A stretch of 24,707 bases of DNA from JALQTD01 sp964390365 (GCA_964390365.1 CAYMHW010000034.1:1-24707); one strand, 5' to 3'. Shown: positions 7,844 through 15,930, counted from the first letter of the stretch. Numbers and translations are program-made. Notes: generated by a model from the sequence alone, not told the origin.

Positions 7844-8785
7844 ATGGGATACTTCGCGAACATCCGTGTTGTCTTGGCATTGGGACTTGTTTCGACCCTG
7901 CTGTCTGTGCATCCGACGGCGCTGCGGGCTCAGGGCAGGAGCTACGGAATGGCCATTGGAACCTCGCATTATGTGGGGGACTTGGGCGGTTCGGCGTCCA
8001 TTGCGCCGTGGAAGACCACGAGCATGCGCGCCTCCCGCCTTTCCTTGTCGGGCTTCGTCGAGTTTCCGACGGAGGGCCGGTGGCAGGTGCACACGGGGTT
8101 GAGCTTCATCCAATTGTACGGAGACGACCGGTTTGCGGATTCCCCCACGCGGGTGGCGCGCAACTTGCATTTCAAGAGCTCGGTTTGGGAACTTTCCGCT
8201 CGCGGGCAATTCAAATTTTGGGACCGTCCACGCCACTGGAATCGGAGCGCCGGATCGCGCGGCTACCTGTTCCTCGGCGTCGGCGCCTTCGCGCACAATC
8301 CGAAGTCGCGGGTCCGTGCGGACTCGAATGACATCGTCAACCCGATTTGGTATTCCCTCCGCTCGTTGAAGACCGAAGGCCAAGAAACGCCCTACAGCCT
8401 CATCGCATTCTCCATGCCGATGGGCGTCGGATTCGACTGGAACCTGACGGGCGGCTGGCAACTCGGCTGCGAAATCAACTGGCGCTACACCTCAACCGAT
8501 TACTTGGACGACGTCTCGGGAAATTACGCAGATCCCGAAGAGTTGTCCGAGCTGGCGGCGATCCTGAGTTCGCAAGCCAACGCCTACAGCACGGCGATTG
8601 CGGGCCCCAATGGGGGTTCGGTGCACAACCACCAATACAGCGTGGGAGGCACACGGAGAGGCAATCCCGAGTCGCGGGATGGGTTTGGTACGATTCAATT
8701 CACGCTGTCGCGACCTGATGCGACGTTGCGCACCCGACCCGGTTCGTGGGTGGGGCGGTTCCGCCGCCAAGGCTGGTTCCGATGA
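7844..8785 (+). CDS. DUF6089-type outer-membrane/periplasmic beta-rich protein
   Basis: A 313-residue protein with an N-terminal signal peptide (hydrophobic VVLALGLVSTLLSV, probable cleavage after LRAQ around residue 30). The mature part opens with YGMAIGTSHYVGDLGG, followed by alternating beta strands. Later it contains GYLFLGVGAFAHNP, LRSLKTEGQETPYSL, PMGVGFDWNL and WRYTSTDYLDDVSGNY. This order of motifs is what I recall of the Bacteroidota DUF6089 family, small outer-membrane beta-barrel-like proteins of unknown role. It has its own promoter and a strong terminator, so it is a single-gene unit. The C-terminus is basic (RPGSWVGRFRRQGW) and has no T9SS sorting domain. Family assignment is fairly good; function is unknown. 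Confidence 0.72.
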   Translation: MGYFANIRVVLALGLVSTLLSVHPTALRAQGRSYGMAIGTSHYVGDLGGSASIAPWKTTSMRASRLSLSGFVEFPTEGRWQVHTGLSFIQLYGDDRFADSPTRVARNLHFKSSVWELSARGQFKFWDRPRHWNRSAGSRGYLFLGVGAFAHNPKSRVRADSNDIVNPIWYSLRSLKTEGQETPYSLIAFSMPMGVGFDWNLTGGWQLGCEINWRYTSTDYLDDVSGNYADPEELSELAAILSSQANAYSTAIAGPNGGSVHNHQYSVGGTRRGNPESRDGFGTIQFTLSRPDATLRTRPGSWVGRFRRQGWFR

Positions 8786-8792
8786 ACGCATG

Positions 8793-8822
8793 AAAGCGGT
8801 CCGAGTTCGGGCCGCTTTTTTT
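8793..8822 (+). terminator. Intrinsic terminator between convergent genes
   Basis: An 11-bp stem (AAAGCGGTCCG, loop AGTT, then CGGGCCGCTTT, with one G-U pair) ends in seven Ts at 8816-8822. It begins eight bases after the DUF6089-type stop. The last two Ts are also part of the minus-strand stop codon of the amidase (8821-8823). Read from the minus strand the same hairpin is followed by only three Ts, so it is mainly a plus-strand terminator and at best weakly bidirectional. Confidence 0.9.
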
Positions 8823-9600
8823 ATCCCAAGGTGAAGGGGTCCGCGTCGTTGAGCACCGGGAATTTGGCCCGAAAGTCGGCCAGCGCTTGCGCCTCCCAGC
8901 GCGCCCCAAACCACCCCTCCGTCAACGCTTCTTTGCCCCGCCCGTACGGGTCGATGCACGCACTCCGCCCGTCGTGCGCTACGCCGTTGCCATCTTCGCC
9001 CGTGCGGTTCACGCCGATGCAGTGCGCTTGGTTTTCGATGGCGCGGGCGCGCAGCAAGGCGGCCCACGCATCGGAGCGCACCGCGGGCCAATTCGCCACG
9101 ACGATCATCCCGTCGTAGGGGGCGGCTGCGCGGTTGCGAGCGAACACCGGGAAACGCAGGTCGTAGCACGTGAGGAGGAGGAGGCGCCAGCCCTGCCATT
9201 CCACGACGACGCGTTCTGTGCCGGGGGTGTAATGGGCGTGCTCGCCCGCGAAGGTGAAGGCGTGCCGCTTGTCGTAGTGGCGGTATCGGCCGCTGGGTTC
9301 CACGGCGTAATGCCGGTTGCGGAAGTGGTCGCCGTCGCGGACGCTCAGGCTGCCGCACACGAGGGCGCCCGTTGCGGCGGCCCAGCGCTGCATGGCCGCG
9401 AATGCGGGGCCGGCTTCGGCGGGTTCGGCATGGAGTTCGGGCCGCATGGTGAATCCGGTCGCCCACATTTCGGGGAGGACCAGGACGTCGGCGTCGGCTG
9501 GGGCGTGGGCGAATTGGGTTTCCAAGGCCGCGAGGTTGGCCTCGGGGGATTCCCAAACCAGCGGGGTTTGGAGGCCATGGACGTGGAGCGCATCCTTCAT
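8821..9600 (-). CDS. yafV: Omega-amidase, nitrilase superfamily (YafV/Nit2-like)
   Basis: A 259-residue cytoplasmic amidase. The nitrilase Glu-Lys-Cys triad is complete: E44 in VLPEMWATGF, K111 in YDKRHAF and C145 in LLTCYDLRFPVF. The CYDLRFP context is that of the YafV/Nit2 group, which hydrolyses alpha-ketoglutaramate and alpha-ketosuccinamate, the omega-amides left after transamination of glutamine and asparagine. The ATG at 9600 overlaps the TGA of the aminotransferase upstream (ATGA), so the two are probably translated as a pair, which supports the omega-amidase assignment. A long upstream open extension of the same frame lies inside the aminotransferase gene and is not coding. The gene ends next to the shared terminator. 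Confidence 0.88.
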   Translation of the reverse strand: MKDALHVHGLQTPLVWESPEANLAALETQFAHAPADADVLVLPEMWATGFTMRPELHAEPAEAGPAFAAMQRWAAATGALVCGSLSVRDGDHFRNRHYAVEPSGRYRHYDKRHAFTFAGEHAHYTPGTERVVVEWQGWRLLLLTCYDLRFPVFARNRAAAPYDGMIVVANWPAVRSDAWAALLRARAIENQAHCIGVNRTGEDGNGVAHDGRSACIDPYGRGKEALTEGWFGARWEAQALADFRAKFPVLNDADPFTLG

Positions 9601-10787
9601 GATCCGGCGAGGCGGCGCAGGCGTTCGATGGCTTGGTCCAGGGTGTCGGGTTGCTTGGCGAAGCAGACGCGGATGCGCGTGGACCCGGTGCGCGAGGGGT
9701 GGCTCGGATCGTAAAAGGACGAGAGCGGGATGGTGGCGATGCCGTGGGGGGCGCGGGTCCATTGGCGCACGACGTCCTGGTCGGCACCGGTTTGGAAGGC
9801 CGCGTAGTCGAGGACTTGGAAGTAGCCGCCCTCCGCCGGCGTGAAGGACCAAGCCGTGTCCCGCAACCCGTCGCAGAGGCGGTTGCGCAGGGAGGTGTAG
9901 GTCTGGGCGAGTGTGGCGAGGTGGGTTTGGCCTGCCTCCTGCGACAGGAACTCGGCGATGCCCGCCTGGAACGGCGCGCCCGTCGAGAAGACGTCGTACT
10001 GGTGCACCTTCCGGACTTCGGCCATCAACGCGGCCGGCCCCGCGAGCCACCCGATCTTCCACCCCGTGGCGTGCAGCACCTTGCCAAACGATCCCGCAAT
10101 CAGCGTACGCGCCGCGAGCTCCGGATGGTGGGCCGCGCTCAGCGCCTCCCGCCCGTCATGGACGATGGGGCCGTACACCTCGTCGCTCAGGACGATGGCG
10201 TCGCTTCCGTCGAGGCAGCGGTGCAGTTCTTCGAGGTCTTCGCGTCCCCACGTCGCCCCCGTGGGGTTGTGCGGCGAGTTCACCACGACCATCCGGGTGT
10301 GGCGGCTCAACATGGTGCGCAGCCCTTGGTAGTCCAGTCCGTAATGGGGCAGCGTCCGCTCGAGTCGGCGGACGGTCCCGCCGGCGAGGCGCACCACCGG
10401 CGCATACAAATCGTAGGCCGGTTCCATGATGATGACCTCGTCGCCTTCGCTCACGAGGGCCATGATGGCCGCAAAGAGCACCGACGACGCGCCCGCCCCG
10501 ATGGTGATTTCTTCAACGGGGTGGTACGTGGTCCCCGTTCGTTGCCCGTAATCGGCCGCGATCCATTCCCGCAACCGGAGGTTTCCGGCCATGGGGGCGT
10601 ACTGGTTCGCCCCCGCTTCCATGACCCGCGCCACGGCGCTCCGGAGGGCGGCGGGCGGTTCGAGGTCCGGGAAGCCTTGGGCCACGTTGAGCGCACCGCA
10701 CTCGGCCGCCAAGGCGGACATTTTGGTGAAGATGGTGGTGCCTACGAGGGGCAATTTGGACGCGGGCGGGTTGCCGGGAAAATCCAT
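9597..10787 (-). CDS. ybdL: PLP-dependent methionine/glutamine aminotransferase (YbdL-like)
   Basis: A 396-residue class I/II aminotransferase. The N-terminus SKLPLVGTTIFTKMSALA followed by NVAQGFPDLEPP closely resembles E. coli YbdL, a methionine aminotransferase. Pyridoxal phosphate-binding features are NSPHNPTGA (N174), SDEVYG (D202, Y205), the Schiff-base lysine K236 in SFGKVLHATGWK, and the substrate-carboxylate arginine R373 in TRIRVCFAK. The start ATG at 10787 lies one base after the porZ stop; an in-frame ATG at 10838 would sit inside porZ and is less likely. With the overlapping amidase downstream it can form the glutaminase II route: a keto acid (for example the methionine precursor) is aminated by glutamine, and the ketoglutaramate formed is cleared by the amidase. 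Confidence 0.88.
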   Translation of the reverse strand: MDFPGNPPASKLPLVGTTIFTKMSALAAECGALNVAQGFPDLEPPAALRSAVARVMEAGANQYAPMAGNLRLREWIAADYGQRTGTTYHPVEEITIGAGASSVLFAAIMALVSEGDEVIIMEPAYDLYAPVVRLAGGTVRRLERTLPHYGLDYQGLRTMLSRHTRMVVVNSPHNPTGATWGREDLEELHRCLDGSDAIVLSDEVYGPIVHDGREALSAAHHPELAARTLIAGSFGKVLHATGWKIGWLAGPAALMAEVRKVHQYDVFSTGAPFQAGIAEFLSQEAGQTHLATLAQTYTSLRNRLCDGLRDTAWSFTPAEGGYFQVLDYAAFQTGADQDVVRQWTRAPHGIATIPLSSFYDPSHPSRTGSTRIRVCFAKQPDTLDQAIERLRRLAGS

Positions 10788-10788
10788 G

Positions 10789-13194
10789 TCAGCGGGTGAT
10801 GGCGAGTTTTGTGACGCCTCCGGATTTGCCTTTGGCATCGGTCACAAAGATGAGGTAAACCCCGAAAGGAACCGGGTGGCCCTGCGCATCGAGCCCATCC
10901 CAAACCGCCCGTCCACCTTGCGACTCGAGCGTGGCAATCCACCGCCCGCCGACGTCCGTGATGTGGATGGTCGAGCCGTACGCGCAGCCGTCCACCGTGA
11001 TGGGGCCGTCAAAATCCGCCCGCACGGGGTTGGGGAAGACGGTGAGCTCCTCGATGATGGGCACGAAGTTCGTCGCCTCGCCCACCCGGCTCACGAGGCC
11101 CTTTTCCGTGCCGAAGAACACCGTGCCGTTGCCGTGGTTGATCGCGATGTCGAACACGTTGTCGCTCAGCAGCGGGCTGTTTTCGGTCGTGAAATGCGCC
11201 ACTTGCGACAGGCCATCGGCTTCGATGAGGTAGGCGCCGCTCGTTTGCGTGGCGATCCATTTGCGGTTGCCGCCGTCGATGCAGATGCTCGTAATGGATT
11301 CGGTTTCAAGGAGGTATTGGTAGTTGCCGTCTTGCTGAATCAAGATTTGGCTGGCCAAATCCCCATTAAACCCCGACTCGAACACCGCCGAAGGCAAGTA
11401 AATCACCGCCGGCCCCGCCTCGGTTCCCAACCAAATCTCCCCATCGAGGTCTTCCTCCAAGCACAACACGTTGTCCGACGGCAGCGCCGCATTCTCCTTC
11501 GTCAACACCCGCCAATCGTCGTCCGACACATCGTCCGGCGTGCCCGCGGGATCGTAAACAAGCACCCCACCACCGCGCGGAATCACCGCCCAAATGTACC
11601 CATTGCGCGCCGCGAGCAACTGCTCGATGAACCCCTCCGTCCCGAGCGCATTTCCGACGTCCATCGCAACCCAGTCGCCCGCGGCGGTCAGGACGTGCAG
11701 CGGGTCATCGGCGAAGGCGTTCGTGACCCAAAGGTTGCCGTCCAAGTCGAAGTCGAGTCCGCCCACCCCCGTGCGCGGCGATCCACCGAAGTCCGCGGCT
11801 TGCAGGGTGCTGTTGGCCGGCGTGTGGTGCGCCACGATGGCGCCGTCGCGCAGTTCGAACACCCCGTCTTCCCACGATCCGTAGCAAACGTGGGACGGGT
11901 CGAGTGGGTCGATGGACACCGCCATGAAGTCCCGCACCCCCAGCACGTCGTTCGAGCCTTCGCCCGGTTCGATGTGCTGCCACGTACCATTCACTCGGCC
12001 GAACATCCCGTGCTCGTAATAGAGGTTCGTCCAGGCGGCATCCACGCCTCCGGAGGCGATCCAGCACGCGTCGTTCCAGCAGTCGATGTGGCGCACCGCG
12101 GCCACGGGCGGACCGTCGGGCGCCCAAGCGGCGTCGCGCGGCTCGTCGAACAGGTCCATCCGGAGCAGGCCGCCGTTGCCGTTCGCCACATACAAGTCCC
12201 GAAAGCTGCGCCCTCCTTCCGCATCGACCGCGGGGTGGAACACCATGTCGCGAACGCGCAGCGGTTCCCCGCCCGCCGAGTAGTCCAATTTGATCTCGTT
12301 GAAGTCCGCATCGTACTGCCGAATGGCATTCCAATCCGCCACGGCCAGGCGCCATCCGCTGTCGTCGGTGCCCGTGGCGATGTCGACGGCGGTGATGCCC
12401 GCGTAATCGGGCAGCGGTTGCCACAGCCCGTTGAGGCGCACCCACACTTGGCGCGTCGGGTCGTTGTCCGCGTCGTACCACAACACGATGGGGTCCCCTT
12501 CCGGCGTGAAGGCCAAATCCCAATAATCCCCGGTCTCCACCGGCACATCCCCCCAACGCGTCCACGCCTCCTGCGCCGACAAGAACGGGTGGTTCACCGG
12601 CGCTTCGAAGATGCCGGCATCGGTGGCCGCCACCCACCGGTCGCCTTGCTGAACCAGCGCGTGCACGTCACACGGACTGCCGCTTCCCTGCGGGTACCAC
12701 GTGTCCACCACGTACCGCGCGTCCGCTTCGAGCGCCACGAGCCCGAAGGCACAGGCCGCCACCACGCGCCGGTCGGCGTACGGACCGCTGAAGGCATTGA
12801 CCGCCTTGCTGCCCGTCAGGTTGCTGTCCCGGATGTCGGTCAGGGTGAAGGCCACCGAACCGTCGGGCGCGACCCAATCGATGACGCCGTCGGCGTAGCC
12901 GATGAGCACAAGTTGCGTCACCGGATCCCACCCGAGCGCCGTGGGACTCGAGCCCGAAAGCCCCGTCACCGTCGACCACGTCGTCAGCGTGTGGTCGTCG
13001 AGCCGGTAGATGAACACCGCGTTTTCGGTGCGGGTGGCCCAAAATCCCGCTTCGCCCCCCGGGCCGCAGTACACCGCCTCCTCGGCCTCGTCGTAGGGGA
13101 GGTGGTCTTCCCAGGAGCCGACGGGGATTTGGCCTGAAAGGGCGGCGGCTTGAATCAGCGCAATCCACAGGAAAAACGGACGAATCAGGGGCAT
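10789..13194 (-). CDS. porZ: Type IX secretion system component PorZ
   Basis: An 801-residue exported protein. After a signal peptide (PLIRPFFLWIALIQAAALSG) it begins IPVGSWEDHLPYDEA and continues with beta-propeller repeats, such as FWATRTENAVFIYRLDDHT, LGWDPVTQLVLIGYADGVID and LTDIRDSNLTGSKAVNAF. This is the PorZ-type propeller, related to two-component regulator propellers. The last 87 residues (from 715) are a T9SS sorting domain: ELTVFPNPV, IHITDVGGRWIATL, GVYLIFVTDAKGK. In Porphyromonas, PorZ works at the cell surface with the sortase PorU and presents anionic LPS for attachment to cargo. Start choice: the ATG at 13194 gives a proper signal peptide and a leader of about 25 bases behind a GAACTTTG element. 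The ATG at 13218 is the alternative, and a TTG at 13248 is unlikely. Confidence 0.85.
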   Translation of the reverse strand: MPLIRPFFLWIALIQAAALSGQIPVGSWEDHLPYDEAEEAVYCGPGGEAGFWATRTENAVFIYRLDDHTLTTWSTVTGLSGSSPTALGWDPVTQLVLIGYADGVIDWVAPDGSVAFTLTDIRDSNLTGSKAVNAFSGPYADRRVVAACAFGLVALEADARYVVDTWYPQGSGSPCDVHALVQQGDRWVAATDAGIFEAPVNHPFLSAQEAWTRWGDVPVETGDYWDLAFTPEGDPIVLWYDADNDPTRQVWVRLNGLWQPLPDYAGITAVDIATGTDDSGWRLAVADWNAIRQYDADFNEIKLDYSAGGEPLRVRDMVFHPAVDAEGGRSFRDLYVANGNGGLLRMDLFDEPRDAAWAPDGPPVAAVRHIDCWNDACWIASGGVDAAWTNLYYEHGMFGRVNGTWQHIEPGEGSNDVLGVRDFMAVSIDPLDPSHVCYGSWEDGVFELRDGAIVAHHTPANSTLQAADFGGSPRTGVGGLDFDLDGNLWVTNAFADDPLHVLTAAGDWVAMDVGNALGTEGFIEQLLAARNGYIWAVIPRGGGVLVYDPAGTPDDVSDDDWRVLTKENAALPSDNVLCLEEDLDGEIWLGTEAGPAVIYLPSAVFESGFNGDLASQILIQQDGNYQYLLETESITSICIDGGNRKWIATQTSGAYLIEADGLSQVAHFTTENSPLLSDNVFDIAINHGNGTVFFGTEKGLVSRVGEATNFVPIIEELTVFPNPVRADFDGPITVDGCAYGSTIHITDVGGRWIATLESQGGRAVWDGLDAQGHPVPFGVYLIFVTDAKGKSGGVTKLAITR

Positions 13195-13224
13195 GGCCTT
13201 CGGTTTACGCAACTCCATACGCGG

Positions 13225-13232
13225 CAAAGTTC
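13225..13232 (-). promoter_or_regulatory. Possible -7 promoter element for porZ
   Basis: On the minus strand GAACTTTG differs from TAnnTTTG only at the first base. It is 30 bases upstream of the ATG chosen for porZ and lies in the 63-base gap after the AlbA_2 gene. It would let porZ and the two downstream genes be transcribed independently. Confidence 0.35.
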
Positions 13233-13257
13233 GGGTTATTGTGCCCAACTCCGGGGG

Positions 13258-13965
13258 TCAGCCCGCTTGGTTCCACCGAAAGGCGTCGGCGCCATGCGAT
13301 TCCAGCCGGTCGAGGGCGGCCTCGCTCGCGAGCCGGTAGACGAAGCCGCGCCGCGTGGGCACCCACTCCACGATGCCCCACACCACGAGCAGACTCAGCA
13401 GGTCTTCGGCGTCCTCCGGATGCAGCCGGCCTTTGCGCATCACGTGCTTGAAATGCAGGGTTTTGCCTTCTCGCCACGCGCGGAACACCTTGCCGATGTG
13501 TTGGTCGTAGTGGAATTCCGGGCGTTCGGCCCGCATTTCGTATTGCCACACTTTGACCAAAACCGGATTCGCCTTCAAGTTCTCATCCCCACGCCTCAAA
13601 AACGCCTGCCACCGATCGGGCCCCGCCTCGGACGCGGGCGCGGTCTCCGCAAAGTGCGGCCGGCCGGCGCTCCGCGGCACCTGCACTTCGAGCACCGTTC
13701 GGAACTCCGCCTTCCACACCTGCACCTCGAAGGGCACGGCGGGCCGGCAATGGGCCTGCGCCGCCTCGGTGAGCATGTGGTACTCTTCTTCCGCGTTCAC
13801 CCCCGCGATGCTCCCGTCGTCCTTCACGCCGATGAGCAGCCGCCCGCCGTCGGTGTTGGCAAACGCGGAGAAGGTGCGCGCGATTTTGCGGGCATCGTCC
13901 ACCCGGGTCTTGAAGTCCTGCCGTTGGTGCTCCCCCTCGGCGATCATGTTCATCACGTACGACAT
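13258..13965 (-). CDS. AlbA_2 (Schlafen-type) domain protein, putative nucleic-acid binding
   Basis: A 235-residue protein. The N-terminal half is an AlbA_2 domain: EGEHQRQDFK at 11-19, ARKIARTFSAFANTDGGRLLIGVKDDG to about residue 51, then IAGVNAEEE. This is the domain found in many bacterial helix-turn-helix proteins called 'ATP-binding' by similarity. A conserved-looking basic segment with FLRRGDENLKAN follows. The C-terminal 70 residues (LHPEDAEDLLSLLVVWGIVEW then RRGFVYRL) look like a winged-helix fold. The ATG at 13965 is preferred because the AlbA_2 domain begins just after it; an ATG at 14061 would put the divergent rimP promoter inside the gene. Its target and role are unknown. It is divergent from rimP and upstream of porZ. 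Confidence 0.78.
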   Translation of the reverse strand: MSYVMNMIAEGEHQRQDFKTRVDDARKIARTFSAFANTDGGRLLIGVKDDGSIAGVNAEEEYHMLTEAAQAHCRPAVPFEVQVWKAEFRTVLEVQVPRSAGRPHFAETAPASEAGPDRWQAFLRRGDENLKANPVLVKVWQYEMRAERPEFHYDQHIGKVFRAWREGKTLHFKHVMRKGRLHPEDAEDLLSLLVVWGIVEWVPTRRGFVYRLASEAALDRLESHGADAFRWNQAG

Positions 13966-14024
13966 CTGCCCGTGAAGTTGGTCAATTTTTCGCGCCCAAC
14001 CGCCGGTTGTGGAGACGTTTTGCG

Positions 14025-14032
14025 TAATTTTG
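14025..14032 (+). promoter_or_regulatory. Bacteroidota -7 promoter element for the rimP-nusA-infB operon
   Basis: TAATTTTG matches TAnnTTTG exactly. Transcription would start near 14038-14040, about 95 bases before the rimP ATG, leaving room for the hairpin at 14062-14087. A TTG at 14007-14009 is closer than the usual -33 position. No other -7-like element lies between the hairpin and rimP. Confidence 0.6.
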
Positions 14033-14061
14033 CCCCGAACGTCAGAGAAACGGAGAAGCAT

Positions 14062-14087
14062 AGAGGGGTCGCAACCCCTCTTTTTTT
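14062..14087 (+). terminator. Intrinsic terminator/attenuator in the rimP leader
   Basis: A perfect 8-bp stem (AGAGGGGT, loop CGCA, ACCCCTCT) runs straight into seven Ts at 14081-14087. It sits between the apparent operon promoter and rimP, 48 bases before the ATG. A second small hairpin (GCCTC-AACC-GAGGC, 14089-14102) follows at once. The AlbA_2 gene on the other strand is transcribed away from here, so this cannot be its terminator. Premature termination that must be overcome for rimP-nusA-infB expression is the natural reading. Confidence 0.8.
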
Positions 14088-14134
14088 GGCCTCAACCGAG
14101 GCAAACCGCCGCTTCGCAATCCGACGCATACAAC

Positions 14135-14602
14135 ATGATCACCGCATCCACCATCCGCGAAATCGCCGAATCGCACCTCGAAGGAACCCCCGGTTTCATC
14201 GTCGACGTGCACGTCAGCGAGGGGAACCACATCAAAGTGCTCCTCGACCACGACGTGTCCACGTCCATCGAGGATTGCATGGCGCTGCACCGCCACCTCG
14301 AGTCGGCCCTCGACCGGGACGTGGAGGATTTCAGCTTGGACGTGAGTTCGCCGGGGTTGGACCAGCCGCTGAAAATGCACCGCCAGTACGTGAAGAACAT
14401 CGGGCGTTCGGTGCAAGTGAAGCCGGTGGAAGGCCCCAAGGTTGAAGGCGAACTGGTCCGCGTGGACGAAGACGCCATCACCTTGAAAATCCGCGAAAAA
14501 CGCCGCGTCGAAGGACGGAAGGCGAAGGAATGGGTGGAGGAGGAAGTGGTTTGGCCTTTCGCTCAAATCGCCTCCACAAAAGTGGTCATTTCATTCAAGT
14601 AA
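14135..14602 (+). CDS. rimP: Ribosome maturation factor RimP
   Basis: A 155-residue cytoplasmic protein needed for late assembly of the 30S subunit. The family signature is visible at residues 66-79: FSLDVSSPGLDQPL (usually EVSSPGLDRPL). The N-terminal alpha/beta domain (GFIVDVHVSEGNHIKVLLDHD, then SIEDCMALHRHLESALD) and the C-terminal SH3-like domain (ELVRVDEDAITLKIREK) are both present. The ATG at 14135 is used because the longer open frame would run through the promoter and terminator hairpin. There is no Shine-Dalgarno; the start is preceded by GCATACAAC. It is the first gene of the operon, 29 bases before nusA. Confidence 0.93.
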   Translation: MITASTIREIAESHLEGTPGFIVDVHVSEGNHIKVLLDHDVSTSIEDCMALHRHLESALDRDVEDFSLDVSSPGLDQPLKMHRQYVKNIGRSVQVKPVEGPKVEGELVRVDEDAITLKIREKRRVEGRKAKEWVEEEVVWPFAQIASTKVVISFK

Positions 14603-14631
14603 CTCCCACATTAGCAATAAATCAAGCTGAC

Positions 14632-15867
14632 ATGGCGCAACTCAATTTGATCGATTCCTTCAAGGAATTCAAAGAGTTCAAGAACATCGACCGCGAGGTC
14701 ATGATGGGCATTTTGGAAGACGTCTTCCGCGCGATGATCGTCAAAAATTACGGTGACGACGAGAATTTCGACATCATCATCAACCCGGACAAGGGCGACT
14801 TGGAGATTTGGCGCAACCGCGAAATCGTGCCCGACGGTGAGGTGGAGGATGAGAATTCGCAGATCGCGCTCTCCGAGGCCTTGAAGATCGAGGACGACTT
14901 CGAGGTGGGCGAGGAGGTTTCGGAGGAGATCAAGCTGGAGCAGTTTGGCCGCCGGAACGTGTTGGCGTTGCGCCAGAATTTGGCGGGCCGCGTGATGGAT
15001 TTGGAGAAGGATGCGCTGTACGAGAAGTACCGCGAGCGCGTGGGCGAGGTGGTGACCGCTGAGGTATACCAAATCTGGAAGCGCGAAATCCTCCTCGTCG
15101 ACGACGAAGACAACGAGGTCGTGATGCCCCGCGAACACCAAATCCCGGGCGACTTCTTTAAAAAGGGCGACACCGTTCGCGCCGTCGTGGCGGAGGTGGA
15201 AATGCGGAACAACAGCCCGCGCATCATCTTGTCGCGCACGGCTCCGGAATTCCTTGAGCGCCTGTTCGAGCAGGAAGTCCCCGAGATCTTCGACGGGCTC
15301 ATCACCATCAAGCGCGTGGTCCGGGCTCCAGGCGAGCGCGCAAAAGTCGCCGTGGAATCGTACGACGACCGCGTCGATCCCGTGGGCGCTTGCGTGGGCA
15401 TGAAGGGCTCCCGCATCCACAGCATCGTGCGCGAGTTGAAGAACGAGAACATCGATGTCATCAACTGGACCGACAACGAGCAGTTGCTCGTCTCACGGGC
15501 CCTCAGTCCGGCGAAGATCACGTCGATGGAACTCGATGCAACGACGCGCCACGCGAAGGTGTTCCTCAAGGCCGACCAGGTCAGCTTGGCCATCGGCCGC
15601 GGAGGCAACAACATCAAGCTCGCCGGCCAATTGACCAACTACGAAATCGACGTGTACCGCGATGACGAGGACGTCCTCGAAGACGTGGATTTGCGCGAAT
15701 TCGCGGACGAAATCGATGGCTGGATCCTCGATGAGTTCCGCAAAATCGGGTTGGAAACGGCTCGTGCCGTCCTTGAAATCGGCCAGGAGGACTTGGTCCG
15801 CCGGACGGACCTCGAGGTCGAGACCATCGCTGAAGTCCTGAAAATATTGAAGGAGGAATTGGCTTGA
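14632..15867 (+). CDS. nusA: Transcription elongation/termination factor NusA
   Basis: A 411-residue RNA polymerase-associated factor that controls pausing, termination and antitermination. Visible domains are: an N-terminal polymerase-binding domain (to about 130), with NIDREVMMGILEDVFRAM; an S1 domain from about 137 (RVGEVVTAEVYQIWKREIL); KH1 with the loop GMKG at 256-259; and KH2 with GRGG at 322-325 in AIGRGGNNIKLAGQLT. The protein stops after a helical segment of about 60 residues and lacks the acidic repeats of the longer E. coli protein. The ATG at 14632 gives MAQLNLIDSF. The context with rimP and infB is the classic order, and NusA is a candidate to act on the terminator in its own operon leader. 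Confidence 0.95.
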   Translation: MAQLNLIDSFKEFKEFKNIDREVMMGILEDVFRAMIVKNYGDDENFDIIINPDKGDLEIWRNREIVPDGEVEDENSQIALSEALKIEDDFEVGEEVSEEIKLEQFGRRNVLALRQNLAGRVMDLEKDALYEKYRERVGEVVTAEVYQIWKREILLVDDEDNEVVMPREHQIPGDFFKKGDTVRAVVAEVEMRNNSPRIILSRTAPEFLERLFEQEVPEIFDGLITIKRVVRAPGERAKVAVESYDDRVDPVGACVGMKGSRIHSIVRELKNENIDVINWTDNEQLLVSRALSPAKITSMELDATTRHAKVFLKADQVSLAIGRGGNNIKLAGQLTNYEIDVYRDDEDVLEDVDLREFADEIDGWILDEFRKIGLETARAVLEIGQEDLVRRTDLEVETIAEVLKILKEELA

Positions 15868-15882
15868 TGCCACGCCTCCCGT

Positions 15883-15890
15883 TACCTTTC
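15883..15890 (+). promoter_or_regulatory. Possible internal promoter upstream of infB
   Basis: TACCTTTC matches TAnnTTTG except for the last base, and a TTG at 15859-15861 lies 21 bases upstream, near the usual -33 spacing. It falls in the 63-base gap between nusA and infB, 40 bases before the ATG. Confidence 0.35.
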
Positions 15891-15930
15891 GTGTTCGTTT
15901 AACCCACATCAGAGCCCGCTCTAAACGCCA

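Noticed and set aside
10591..13137. 848-codon plus-strand open frame opposite porZ
   Set aside because: The low-complexity Arg/His/Val composition is typical of an antisense shadow, while the minus strand encodes a signal peptide, propeller repeats and a sorting domain.
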